Part shown: positions 22,937 through 34,689 of the stretch, piece by piece | Layout: the number at the start of each line of letters is the position of its first letter | Position numbering within the stretch: the first letter of the stretch is position 1 | NCBI GenBank assembly: GCA_027946555.1 | Contig: JAPEVC010000064.1 | Span: 95,745-159,744 of the forward strand | Origin: Gnomoniopsis sp. IMI 355080 | Lineage: Eukaryota; Ascomycota; Sordariomycetes; Diaporthales; Gnomoniaceae | Length of the DNA: 64,000 bases | Direction of reading: 5' to 3' | Program-made: the position numbers and the translations under genes | The notes under the pieces: generated by a model | The model's input: only the letters and a program-made list of their open reading frames with translations | Told to the model about the DNA's origin: nothing | The model's database searches: none

Positions 22937-25114
22937 ATGCAACCTCGCCGATCCTGGCCGGACGGGATCGATGGTAAAGAAGAGAAAGACGACGACGACG
23001 GCCTTGGATCCTCCGACACAGCAACCACAGATACAGGCGAGACGCAGGCGCCGCTTGTCGAGGTCACCATGGACGATTATTTCTTCAAGGAGTATGTGAA
23101 CGCATGCAGAAATGTCGTCGAGTCGACAAGTTACCTGGAGATCTTCAACTATTCGGTGAGAAACACACCCCTCTAACCAACCCCCGCCGCCGCCTCCGCT
23201 GCCCACCCCATTCGAGGTCCGGAGACCGATGGCCGAGGCTGACGGGTTACTTTTGTGTGTGTATAGGACTCGGCGTACAACACGATCGAGGAGCATCCAT
23301 TGACGATGGACGAGTTTGAAAATTTCTTGCACCGGCGAGTATGTGAATCCTACCACACAGCTTTTGAATGCTGAGGGCATCGTCATGTCCCCAATCTTCT
23401 GGGTGAACCTTGCGGTCCTTCCGTCCTGATGAGATCTAACGCCTTGCTGACATGGTATCTGATGGTTTATAGGGCGCATTCGCTCCGCCCAAGATACCAG
23501 CCGGTGTGAAGCTTCTCAATGGCTGTCGAATTGTGTAAGTCGTCGTTAATGTTCAACCCTCTCGTATTTCCACACTCACCCAAACTCACTCCCCATTTCA
23601 CCAACTCACAATCTCCTAGTCTCCAACTCAAAGCCAAACATCCAGAGACGTTCACCCCCAGTGTAATCTCCTTCACGGGCGCAGAATATGAGTCCATGGT
23701 GCGCAACCTGCACCTCCCCTACCGCGCCATCGAAGGCGGCTCCGTCGTTGGGCCTTTCTTTTGGTGCGCCCACGACAGTGATGACGAGTCTAATCCACAT
23801 CTTCAAATAATCATGCGCAAGTCCGACGTCCGTAAGAAGGGCAAGACCCGCGGCTGGGAGCTCATGCTGTCTCACAACTTCAAGTCCGGCATCACCACGG
23901 GCTACGTCAAGGGGACGGACTCGAGCGACATGGTCGAGAGCATCGGGCATGTCAAGAAATGTGCGCAGCAGATTGCCCATCCTTTCTTGCTGCCGATAAT
24001 TGTGTTGAGTCATGACTTGAGTCCCAAGAATGACCAAAAGCAGCGAGATGCGCGCGATTGGCTGAGGCGGCTGGAGCATGCTGTCAGTATGCGAAATGAA
24101 ATTGTCGAGGACGAGGGCTATGTAAAGGATGCCGTGATGGATCTGGATCAGATCAACAGGGATCTGGTGGAGTGTCACTCACAGGTACTGTGGAAGCGTC
24201 CGCAGGCATATCAAGAGATCATCAAAGAGATGGAAAAGGGCATGGCGAGGTTCAAAGAGGGCCTGACAAAGGAAAGGGGCCCGACCAGTGTCAGGAGAGA
24301 TGAAGATGGCGTGGTGATCAAGGGCGGCGATGAGTACAGTTACGTGGAGCTCGATCGCTGTCACAAGAGCATGTGCAGCCGGCTCGAGTTTTATCGGAAT
24401 AAACTGGTGGGCATTGAGAATTACGCCCATACCACGCTCGAGAGGCTGGCAATCCAGCGCGGTGCGGTAAGTGTTCCTTTTGGGGGAGGGGAGAGAATGC
24501 GCAACAAGAAGAAGAGGAAGAGCGATTGAGAGGGCCTGGGCTGACTGGTGAGCAGTTGTACAACATCATTGCCCAAAAGGAGTCGAAATTGAACCTCCAA
24601 ATGGCCGCTGATCAGCGACGATTAGCCCACGCCAGCAAGCGCGACAGCACCTCGATGAAAACCATTTCGCTGCTAGGCGCCATCTTCTTACCGGCGACGC
24701 TCCTGGCTTCTGTTTTCAGCATGGTTTTCTTCCAAGTAGGCGACGACTGTAAGTGCAGCATAGACTCATCAGGCAACACATTGGCTCAGCTTCGGTGGAA
24801 GTCTTTGTCTTTTCGCCTTGCCACACAAGCACAGGATTCTGACTGACTTTTTTTCTTTTTTTCCACTTTCTATAGGGAACTTCTCAATCGCACCAACGGT
24901 GTACATATACTTTGTCATTACGATTCCCATCACCATCATTATCGTCTCGGGCTGGTGGCTCTGGGACCGGTCGCGCGAGCGCCAGTTTACCAAGGAGGAC
25001 ATCGATCTCGAGGACCAGATCGAGGGCATGGAAAGTAAAATCATGGCGACGATGCGGCGGCGGACGATGAACAAGGTCCGTACATGGACACAGACGCCAG
25101 AGAAGGTTGAGTAA
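22937..25114 (+). CDS. CorA-fold membrane protein (CorA-like divalent-cation transporter family)
   Basis: Six exons, 22937-23155, 23267-23338, 23473-23534, 23620-24466, 24556-24748 and 24876-25114, join into 543 residues; all introns have GT-AG ends and keep the frame. The N terminus is acidic and disordered. The middle is a mixed alpha/beta domain followed by long helices (about 290-440), as in the CorA funnel. Two C-terminal membrane helices are clear: TISLLGAIFLPATLLASVFS and, after VGDDWNFSIAPT, a second beginning VYIYFVITIPITIIIVSGWW. The tail is charged (DRSRERQFTKED). CorA proteins move magnesium and related cations. The GMN signature normally closing helix 1 is not present; the site reads FSMVFFQVG, as in many fungal CorA-like proteins whose transport activity is untested. 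Fold assignment is good; substrate unknown. Confidence 0.85.
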
Positions 25115-25929
25115 CGCGCATCATGACCCCGTCTGTCAAGCATAAGGGGGAACGGATTTCCCAGGCCATGCTTCCCTAAGATTCGTGTCGTTCTCTTTTT
25201 CCAAACAAAGTCGTTTCATGGCGTGGAGCTTCGAACTTGGGAGGGCTTTCTCAGTGATTAGATCCAAGGATTCTCACGCGAAGACGACATCACGATTCAC
25301 GATATTTACGATGGTCTGCATACAGTTATACAGTACAAAATCTTGGTGTTGGAGGGCTGTGCATGGAAGATGAGCAGCAGCCATGGTGAATTTATCAAAT
25401 AATACAGAGATCCTTAGGGGCTTAAGAATAGGGCACAAGATGGGAATTGAGGATCGAGATGAGGGCCATATTATGAATACTTGTACGGATAGCGGGTCAG
25501 GAGGATGGCAACATGCAAAGCCACACAGTCCGAGCCCATAACTCCACCAGTGAAGACCGAGCGATGCCCCTAGAGCTTTCAATACAATGGCATTACGTTC
25601 AGTGTACAAGTAGACCTATTTCTCACTGCCAGATCATATACGGTGAAACCTTGATTCTTTTTGGACATTCTTCTCTTGTACACTCAAACTATTTTTGGTC
25701 ATGTTTTCCGATTACCCCACCTCGTACTGCTTACAATTATGGTGTAGATCGGATTTCCTATCAAACAGCCCCATCGTATTATCATTCTCCTCTTTTGTGT
25801 GTCCGTCAGTGAACTTTTTGTACTGGCCCGCGGGGCAAACAAAACATAATGCATATACTGCGAGGCCAACCTGGGTATAATAGTGTAGATGAAACCAAAA
25901 GAAAATGTACGTCATGATACACAGCGATC
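25115..25929. other. Intergenic between two convergent genes
   Basis: 815 bases, AT-rich, serving as the 3' ends of the CorA-fold gene and the reverse gene that follows. No gene seen. Confidence 0.5.
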
Positions 25930-27170
25930 TCAGCTGAATATTGGGCGAACCAGCGTCTTTCCGTCTGCCTCGAAGAGGCTTTCGTCTGCCCTTCCCGGAG
26001 TGATGTCCATCCTTCGATCCTCTTTGTTGTCGAGTTCCCATTGAGGGACGCCGAAACGTTTCCTTTGCTCCGCACGGATGCGACCTGCACGCAGATGAGT
26101 TGTTAATCTCGAGGATATATTTCCCAGGAAACAGGTGGTTATGCATGAGCTTGCAATGACTTACTATATCTGATTGCTCGAGAAAGAACCTCGTCCCTCT
26201 TCTCCTGCGGGACAAAATGTTGCACATGCTTGTCCCAGTACTTGAGCACCTCCTCGGGATATCTTTCCACCATGCCTCGGGGTCTGGTGTCCGAACCATT
26301 GGGCTTCTTGCTGGCTCGGTCGCGACACTTTTGGCTACGAATACACTCCCACCATCGCCCATCCTTCTCGATGAACTCCAATCCACTCCCGTCAGGTGTA
26401 AGCACTGGCATTTGCAAGTCATCCTCTCGGTAGAACATGCCAGTGAGACCCGAAATTTTGCGCTTCTCCTCAACGGAGGCGTCATAATCGTTGCCGAGAA
26501 GAATGGGGAGCACCTTGAGACGGAGTGCTAGAATCTCGGGCCAGCCCTTCTTCAAGTCCTCTTTGCAGTACACAATGAAGAGCTTGTCGGGATCTGCATA
26601 CTTTTGGTTGAAATGGCGTTCCTTTTTGGCGGCAGAAGCTTTGAGGTTGGCGGTGCTCGCTGGCCGGCGAAGTTGTTTGCTGCTGGGTGCGAGGCGCAAG
26701 GAGTATGTGTCAAAGCTTGCACGGAGAGCCGAATGGGAGGAAACCCGGCGGAGGTTGGACTGGGAGGACGCCCGGCGGAGATGGAGGTGTCTCCTCTTAC
26801 GTTCTGAGTCGTCTTGGTATGGTGTGTAGCGCATTTGGATGTCGAGTTGGCTTTGAGGTGAGATGTTGTGGTAAGGAGAAGTTGGTGAGGCCGCTGGTGA
26901 CCAATGTGCCGTGGAAGGTGAGGCAGCCCATGAGTATTCTGACAGAGGGCTAGCTCTTCCGGAGGTGGAAGTGCCTTGTGTGCTACAGATAGACTCGCTA
27001 TCTGCTGCAGCGATCACGTCCGAGAATCCATCTTTGAAGGATGGGAGTATGCATGACTGGCTATCACGGATTGGTTCTACTGTGTTCTAGGGTCAGTTGC
27101 AATTCCAATACTGTATCGAGGACGGAACAGAACATACCTCGCATCCAATCTGAGAGTAGTGGCGGTGCAT
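25930..27170 (-). CDS. Conserved-looking fungal protein of unknown function, Ser/Arg-rich N terminus
   Basis: Modelled on the reverse strand as exons 27170-27138, 27086-26165 and 26084-25930, 369 residues; introns of 51 and 80 nt have GTATGT and GTAAGT donors and the frame is kept. An in-frame ATG also lies about 50 bases upstream of 27170, so the start is uncertain. Residues about 30-160 are disordered with repeated basic/Ser words (HLHLRRASSQSNLRR, SSHSALRASF, SSKQLRRPASTANLK). The rest is globular: KLFIVYCKEDLKKGWPEI, LRLKVLPILLGNDYDASVEE, YREDDLQMPVLTPDG, WWECIRSQKCRDRA and EVLKYWDKHVQHFVPQEKRD. I do not recognise the family. No signal peptide or membrane segment is seen. The repeated RRxSS words could be phosphorylation sites for basophilic kinases such as PKA, which is only a possibility. 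Confidence 0.7.
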
Positions 27171-29544
27171 ATCGTGGAGAGGAAATTTTAAGGTGTTGGA
27201 GACTAGCAGCAACATCAAGTTCTTGAAGTCGGGTGTGTTTCGCCTCCTTCTTGATGTTGCAAAATGTGTTGAGGGGAGGAAGAGGTAGAGAACGGTCTGC
27301 CTCTTGCTTCACGGCAAACAAGCTCAGAGGTTGAATCATAGTGTATACAACAACAAAGAACAGCCAATGCAAGACAATACGCAGCTTCGGTCCAAATGGA
27401 CACAATAGGCAGTCTTTCCGAAATGTGATAGAGAAGGATGGGACAACAAATCGGCAGAGGGGCATAGGCGAGATCTCCAGGGTCCTATTATAGGCACTCA
27501 TCTCCGTCTGGGGAAGCGGGTCTATCCAGTACTTTTCAGTATGGACGAGAAGTAACAATCTGTGACGCCTCTGAAAAGCTCCACTTTAGTAGATCTGATC
27601 GCCGTACATATGGTGGCTTGAAAGGTTTGTCCCAAAACAGTATGTATCCTGGTCTTCTCCTGCAGGTCAACATTGTTTCCCCGTGATGACGGCTGCCGCA
27701 AGATCGTGCGTGATCCAGGGCGTGCCTCGTCTTGTCCCTCGTCGAAGACACACGTCTTCAGTCGACTTGGTGGGACATGTAATCATGAGGTGATGAGCTC
27801 GTGAGCTTCATGCTGTTAGTGTATGGTAGCATACCCACCAAATCCTAGCCAGTCTAACGTCCACAACGTTTAGCTAGTAGGGATCAGGTTGGGAGTTAGC
27901 GGACCTGCGGGCACAGTTCGCTAATAGCAGAACAAACATGGTCGTGAGATTGCCGAGCTCATCTGTCTCTGACGGACAGGCCTCAGTCTCCAGCGGGTCT
28001 CAACCCGCGTCCAAGCAATCCCGGTTCGGGAGAAGAATTCTGTTAGACTTACTTGCCGCTCCATGGATCATGTTCGGGATGGTTTTGGTCTTGCCCTCAC
28101 ATATTGTACCTGACAGCGGCTCACATACTTTGACCCCATACAGTATAGCGCTCGATCCGCTTCGTGCTAGGTTCATGCCGTTGTTCGGCCCTGAGAATCC
28201 TGGCAGAATCGTTGGCAAACTGACCAGCCTGACGTTCGGTTTTGTAACATCATCGCCTAAGGCCTCTTGCGCAGCTGGGGTGGCCTTTCAAGGGAGCCAA
28301 AGTTTCGCTTCGGATCTGTAAGCGAATAGCAGGGACTAAGAGCACACTAGAAAAGCAAAAGTTTCTAGCGTTCCTCATGGCTACGTCAGGCTCTCGCAAA
28401 AAGACAATGACAGCTGTGACATCAGCCAATGTGCGTTCAGTTGGTCAGCCTCGATACTTGTCCTGAACTCGTACAGATGCGGCTGCCGGGAGTGTCGAGA
28501 CGATGAGGAGACTCGACCGGGGCTGTTCGTTTTTCTTTTTTCTTGCGACGTGGTGGCTACTTCATGTCAGTTCGTCTTGTTTGCCTGATATCAGCCAGAG
28601 TTGTCAAGAAAAACTCACCTCACGCGCCATCTCTGCTCAGTGACGAATTTCGGGATTTGTGGATGCCGTTTTATTCTTTTTCTTCTTTGAACGGAAAGTG
28701 TGGATATCTGCACAGTCTCGCCCACGGCAAGACCATCCGTGACCTCGAGAAGCAAGCGGTTCTTTTTTGAGTGATACCCTACTCTGCCACTTCATCAGTC
28801 GCTGTTGGGGTTTCCGTCCAACCTTGTTGCTTCTGCAGATCGCTCCCGCGTCCGGCTTCAGAGATGCTCAGGAACAGGGGATAAGCTCGCAGCAGGGGGA
28901 TTGTTGATATGTCTCATAATCGTATGTTGGTTTACGGGACATGTTCAGAAGTAGACTCAACTTGGACACCTCTCAAGGGATGCTGCGATGAACGAAGTTG
29001 ACATGGGTCTAGCATTGAACCTGCCGTGCCGTGTTGCCACTGTCTACAGAGCCCGGGATAATGACAGGTTCGACAGCGCCGTTCGACAGCGCCACCAGCT
29101 GCCGCGGAAGTCCGGAATCTGTCGACTAGACACGCCATTTTGACGCGAGACACCCTCTTTGCCACAGGGCCAATACCCAGACCTCCCAGATAAGGTAATT
29201 CTGCCATTTCTGCCATTTCTGATACGATGTCTTGCGTCTGGCAGAGCGCACATGATCAGCCTCGTGCGGGCGAGTGCACGATCTATATGCTGAATCTCGC
29301 CTTTTGAAGAAAGCAGGCTGCAGACTGGGGAGAAGGCTGTGCTACGTCTCTGTTGATATGCAGAGAATTGTCGGATCCAATCTTGATGCGGCGATGTGTT
29401 GTCTGTGCGGGTGAATTTCATCTTGTTATTTTTGGCTTTTTGGAATATGATGCTCGTAAGTGGGTCGCGCAGTGCTTCTTCTGCATCCTGGACTGAACTC
29501 CCGGTCATCATGTCCTGCATATTGATGTCAAACAGCACTAACCA
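27171..29544. other. 2.4 kb intergenic
   Basis: Nothing firmly supported. A forward ORF at 27938-28321 (127 residues, true ATG) and a reverse ORF at 29044-29538 (no ATG at its start) lack recognisable domains and intron signals. The first 400 bases may hold the promoter and leader of the reverse gene before it. Confidence 0.45.
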
Positions 29545-30770
29545 CTATAATTTTGTGGGTTTGGTTTTTCCTTCTACAATGACTCCAAGCTCCACTCCAG
29601 CATCCCGCTGGGAGGCATCCCGTTGGTTGGGCAGAAATGCTTCATCGCCAGAAAACCGCCTAGTCTCTGAGTTAGCTGAAACCGACAAGCGCACCAGCTG
29701 CAGGTGTAGTTCAAGGGGCCCACTCACCATCCTCTCTCCTCGCCGCCGGAGAGAAAGCTGCAGTCGCTGTTGACCTCACACACCCAGCCACCGCCAACAC
29801 CGTTACCTCTCCAGTCCAGAGCCTTGCTATCATGATTGACGCCAGGGAAACCTGTGTCGGCACTTCGTCTTCTAAAGGTACTCAGTCCACAGGTGAAGAC
29901 ACGGAAATCTTCAGCCTCGACATTGTCCGGCATGCTGCCAGTCAGGGTTCTACCCATTGCAATGATGGTAGCAGCATGAGAGCAGAGAAGCACGGCTCGT
30001 ACGCCCATCTCATCGCAGCGCTTAATGATGGCGTCTAGGGTTGAGGCCACCCGTTCATGGAGTTGGGCTATGGTCTCCCCGGTCCTGGAAGGTGTCACAG
30101 CAGGCTCATAGCTCGTATCATAGGCGGGAAAGAGATCCTTCAGCTCGGATGGTGGGGCAGACGTCGGATGCTCGAAGGGAGCCGCGCCGTACCACTCTGA
30201 TAGACCAGTCTCGCCCAGGATAGTAGGCTTTGAGACCCCCTTCAGGTCGGCGGACTGCTCCAGACGCTCAACGAAGGGCTGTACGGTCTGCAGGCAGCGA
30301 TAGTACGGGCTGGAAAAGATGCGCTCGACTGGCGGCTGCAAGTTGACCAGATGTGCGGCCAGTTGCTTGGCCTGATCGACGCCGTGAGATGTCAGGGCCG
30401 GATCGGAGGCTATGCCTGTTGGTGATCTCAGATGAGCCTGGTACTCGCCACTGTTGGGATCGACGACCCAGTTGGAACGAAACTGCAAGCCGCGAATTAG
30501 CTCGCGCAGGCACCGTTGGAGCGTTGAGTCTAGGCGACCGTTGCTGGTGGTGTTGGTGGTGGTGGTGTTATGGTGCTGCTGCCACAGAGAGGCGGGCGCC
30601 TCAACGCCACCACACTGTGAGCTCGAGGCTAGTCAAATAAGCTTGCGAGATGCTCGTTAATCTCCCCAATGACTTCTAAATGGAAATGCCCTGCTTGACC
30701 TAGCACTTTTGCGAAAAGAAGCACAGGTACTTACGCCATGACGAGTCACATAGATAACCTCGAGAGGCAT
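29545..30770 (-). CDS. Histidine phosphatase (phosphoglycerate-mutase fold), TFIIIC tau55-like
   Basis: Reverse-strand exons 30770-30735, 30482-29728 and 29659-29545 join into 301 residues. Exon 1 codes only MPLEVIYVTRHG, and splicing to FRSNWVVDP recreates the RHG motif that carries the phosphohistidine. Other active-site words are SSPYYRCLQT (Arg) and LLCSHAAT (second His); Glu in GETGLSEWYG is the likely acid. The last intron (68 nt, TAAC branch point) joins SGGEERGW to RFSGDEAFL, which extends the protein past the stop read in the unspliced frame. The overall pattern fits the fungal group related to yeast Tfc7/tau55 and YNL108c, subunits or relatives of the RNA polymerase III factor TFIIIC. 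The fold is certain; whether it works in TFIIIC or as a free phosphatase is inferred. Confidence 0.88.
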
Positions 30771-31651
30771 CGTGAGTAAGTGGGCCTCCAAGCTCTTTAA
30801 CGGTACGGGTCTTGACGTTTCCACCACTCAAAATGCAGAATGAACGACCGGCGAAACTCTGTGCATGTCGTATGCGCATAAGTATTGGAGTGAGCTGAAG
30901 AGATGATGTCGATTTCGGGGGTGACAAGCAGTTCTTGGGATGATGAGGTGCGCTGGCGTGGTGGGGGGATGACAGGCGAATCGCCGCTGCGCTTCGGAGA
31001 CGAGACGAGACCAAGGCAGCCGACTACTACCACGTATCCTAGCTGGCCCGGCCGCCTGGCGGGCCTGGCTGCAGGCCGATTACTTCTGGATAATAAGGCC
31101 TCGGTCCTAGAGCCCCTGTTGCCTGTCCGTCTGTCCCCTGCATTGTGGGGAGGGCCCTAAGAGCCCCACTGCCCCGGAACCGAGGCTGACTAACGAGCTG
31201 GGGATCGCCCTCGCTTATCGCGACATCTGGAGCTTAAACATATGACGGGCATCACGGACCGTCAGTGCTCTAAGACAAGCTCATTTCAGCCGACAAACTT
31301 TTGCCGTGGCTTGCAGGAGGCTGTTCGCTTGGTGGCCCTATGCGGTTCGTCAGGTCTGCCACAAACGGTGAGGCTGCTGTCAGTTGTTGACAGCCTCTGC
31401 GGAGATCCGGCGACGACCATCAAGAGCGGAAATGTAAACGCACAGTAATGAATGAATTTCGATGAGTCCAAATCTCAAAAATTGTACACAGACGCCTGAA
31501 TACTCCCCGCCAAACAATCCTTTCAACCGAATGAGCGAGAGTTCCCATGGTATATCAACCGCCTTTGGGCCAGAACTACCTAGGTACATGTCCTCGGCCC
31601 GCGTTACGAACATCCATTTCTTCGTTTTTCTATACTAACCACCCTTGCCCT
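30771..31651. other. Intergenic upstream of the histidine phosphatase gene
   Basis: 881 bases without a supported gene; contains TACCTAGGTA at 31577-31586 close to the 3' end of the next reverse gene. Confidence 0.5.
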
Positions 31652-32377
31652 TCAAAACAACCACGCACCGACGCCAGCAGCGCCGATGACATACGTCAAC
31701 ATCATTGTCCAACTCCTAGAGAGAGAGCCAAGGTCTGAAACCCCAGAGACAGCGCCTCCCGTCGTGGTCGCATCAGCTATGGCAGCCGTGCCTGTTGCAG
31801 TTGTTAGTCCCGTCGCTGTCGTCCCGGCCGTCGTCCCAGAGACTGTACCAATGGCTGTCGGCTGAACACTGCTGCTGATGGAAGTGGTGAGTTGGGTAGC
31901 AGCAGTGGGCCGTACGGCGTTCACGACAATGGTGCTCGCGCTGTTGCCCTCATCAGATGTGTATGTGGCTGGACTGAAACCACAGCGAGCTACGATTTCA
32001 TTGATATCTGAGGCAGTGTCAGAGAATCGGTAAATCTTGAAGGAATATCGTGGCAAGGCAAGCATCTTACCTTTCATATCATCGGCCACATCCTCGGTGT
32101 CATCGGGGTTCTGCTGCATGCAGCTTTGGCACTCCGCAGCGACGCTACCGACATCAAAGCTGGTGTTGGTGCAAATGCACTGAAGCGTGAGGCTGTCTTC
32201 TGTTGCCTGTCCGCCTACTTGATCGCCATCAACGTCGCAAATGTTGCTAAGCTCGCGGATTGGGCGGCAGATGGACTGGCACGTCTGCGAAATGTCATCC
32301 TCATCAAGTTGGAAGTCCGCCTGTGCCAATGAGGCGAGGCTGATGATGGTGTAAAAGACACCGGTAGTGTAATGCAT
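31652..32377 (-). CDS. Small secreted cysteine-rich protein, predicted GPI-anchored (CFEM-like cysteine pattern)
   Basis: Reverse-strand exons 32377-32071 and 32007-31652 join into 220 residues. The start at 32377 gives a good signal peptide (hydrophobic residues 5-18, cleavage near AQA-DF). The mature N-terminal domain has eight cysteines (CQSIC, NIC, QCIC, ECQSC and a later RC), similar in number and in the central CxC to CFEM domains but without a full match. A Ser/Thr/Ala-rich linker follows, probably O-glycosylated, and the C terminus is hydrophobic (MMLTYVIGAAGVGAWLF) as in GPI signals. It should sit on the plasma membrane or cell wall. The 63-nt intron has no in-frame stop, so an unspliced form stays open. 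The function is unknown; roles for such proteins include heme binding, wall structure and host interaction. Confidence 0.8.
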   Translation of the reverse strand: MHYTTGVFYTIISLASLAQADFQLDEDDISQTCQSICRPIRELSNICDVDGDQVGGQATEDSLTLQCICTNTSFDVGSVAAECQSCMQQNPDDTEDVADDMKGKMLALPRYSFKIYRFSDTASDINEIVARCGFSPATYTSDEGNSASTIVVNAVRPTAATQLTTSISSSVQPTAIGTVSGTTAGTTATGLTTATGTAAIADATTTGGAVSGVSDLGSLSRSWTMMLTYVIGAAGVGAWLF

Positions 32378-34689
32378 TGTTGGGATTATCAAAATGTAGG
32401 CTCTGCGATGAGATAAAAGCCTTTCAATGGTCTTCTGATATCTCAACGAAGCCCTCAACTTATTTTCAAGCCAGCGATATGTCTTGCCCTTATATATTTG
32501 CAATATTGCCAATCCAATGCGCGGTCGAACGGGACAAGCAGCAAAATCACCTAGTCACTTCAATGCAGATCCCATATACCTATGCCATCGGTTATGCACC
32601 GAACGAACTGCCGTGCAGCCTCCAAGACTCACAGGTCCAGCTCACTGCGTGTGGCTGGTCTCTACTCGAGCCACAATTCATCAAATAACTGTTCGTCGGA
32701 ATGCAGCTAAGTGGAGATCCACATCGTCATGATTTCTCGGCGACAAGAGCTCAGCCAGCTAGGTTGTCCAATCAAGGACCATATGTGATTTGTAAGAACA
32801 TCACAGAATTAACCGATTCGTAAAGAACCAACGCAGATAGACGGGGAACGACACAGACCGTAATGTTTTCATGAAACACGCCAGCTGTACAGGTATTGAG
32901 CCGTGGCACTCGTCATCCTTGGTATTCCTCTTGATTCAGCTTCAACTTGTCGTAGGCGGACATATAAGGTGCTTTCAGGTGGTCTGGGCGGCCGGTGCTT
33001 ACCGTATTGAAATTACGAAAGTTCCAACTTCCAAGATGTTAGCCCAGGTGTGTCGGTAGTTGAACATCGGGCCTGCCTGATGCCAAGTTGCAGAGCCACC
33101 ATGGCCCACATGGATAGTGTCTTGGCTGAATAACTTCACAAACCCTTCGGCATGGATGATTTCAGAATTGTCTGCTTCAAGCGAGGAGACTTGGCAGCAA
33201 CAAACTTACGGTCAAAGTTTGTGTGATCTTACGCAAATGCACTCAAGGTTGACCCCGTATATGTTCTAATGGCAGGTGGCTCGGGCTCTGGTCAAGGACT
33301 GATGAGGCCAGATTTATGCCCTTGAATGCCTACATGTGTGTTTACAATGCGGTTTCTTGGCTTTTGAACTTGGCTATATTATAAGCGCCCAACGGTCCTA
33401 GTGGAGACTAGGCACCTAGGTATGATGTCGCCAGACTCAAAACGCAATTACCTTCAGTCTGGCCGTGGACCATAAGAGACTTGCATTTGCTTTATCTGTT
33501 TAATTATGCTGAGCCCAACCGTATATACTTCATCATTTATCACTTTGACCCTGAATAGCTCTTGTATCTGTTAATGACAGAACGACGATCGATATATTGT
33601 ATGGTGGCGGTGCCAAGGTCCCTAAAGGTTTAGAATTGTTGCAGTTGTCCAGGTTTCTATAGATACCAGTACAGCCATGGGCAAACATGACTGTGAACTA
33701 CTTGCAAACTGGTATGCGTGAAATTTTTCTCCGTGATATCTTCATGGTTGACCCAGGCATGAATATCGATATAGCTAGGTACTTGGCTTCGACGAGTCTG
33801 GAGTTATTATTTTGTTACCAGGAAGGCTCTTTCCCTCTCAAAAGAGGCCTTACATTTATATATACATACGTGCGATACTCCACCCCTCAGAATATGTACG
33901 TAGCCACTTCTGACCTCCTCCATGTCTCTTTCCGATTTCCTTTGTGAAGTGACGATTTCCCTAACTACTAACCTACATCGCACAATGTAACTAGTTTGGT
34001 TGCCCAGATCTGCCACCTCATAAATGTCATGGGTTGTAAGCCTCAGTGGCGTGATTTGTCTTTTGACCAGCCGTTTGACATTCATGGTCTGCGTTGGCAA
34101 CATGACATAAATCAGATCGAGAAACACCTTGCACCAAAGTCAAAATGACCACGATCCGGTACATTTGCTCCGGATGTTCTGGCGTGGAAGAATCACTTAT
34201 GGACACTTTTCTGTCAGTAGCAGGAGCCATGGAAAGACTCTATGGGTTTCCTGCTCGTTCTCACCCTGTTGAACAATTCTTTGTACATAAGCATCAGTAA
34301 GCTTCTGGCCCATGTGTCATCCTTGCAGAGCTTGGAAGCGAACGGAGCAATTGCAAAAGGGCTACGCCCCATTATTGCGAATTTGGAACTTGAAAAAGGA
34401 ATTGTATGTAATGCAATTACACTACCTAGGTAGTCATCCGTCTGAAATTGTGAATTATGAGAATCCTGGACTCAACGCTATGATCATACATGCCAAATCT
34501 TCAAACAATGCCTAATACAGAAAGCTATGCGTTACTTGCGCTTCCATTGCATGCTGTTTAATGCTATGCCACCGATTGTCAAAGTCACAAGAGAGATTGC
34601 TTCTGAGAAGAGAATGGTAGGGAAACCTAGATAGCGACCGAATACCGCCACATGGCGCACCATCATCCTGCTTCCTATAGCAAAGGAAC
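32378..34689. other. 2.3 kb AT-rich intergenic
   Basis: No gene supported. From about 33350 to 34650 the sequence is noticeably AT-richer than its neighbours. Palindromic words ACCTAGGTA (33414-33422) and TACCTAGGTA (34423-34432) lie here. Confidence 0.5.

Noticed and set aside
22390..23479. Reverse ORFs of 226 and 211 codons overlapping the CorA-fold gene
   Set aside because: They run antisense through well-supported exons and their introns; composition is that of a shadow frame and no domain is seen.
27938..28321. Forward ORF of 127 codons with a true ATG
   Set aside because: No homology that I recognise, no signal peptide, and comparable chance ORFs occur on both strands nearby. It could be a small gene but is not supported.
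29044..29538. Reverse ORF of 164 codons just downstream of the tau55-like gene
   Set aside because: It has no ATG at its start and no recognisable domain, and follows directly after a stop codon; read as 3' region.
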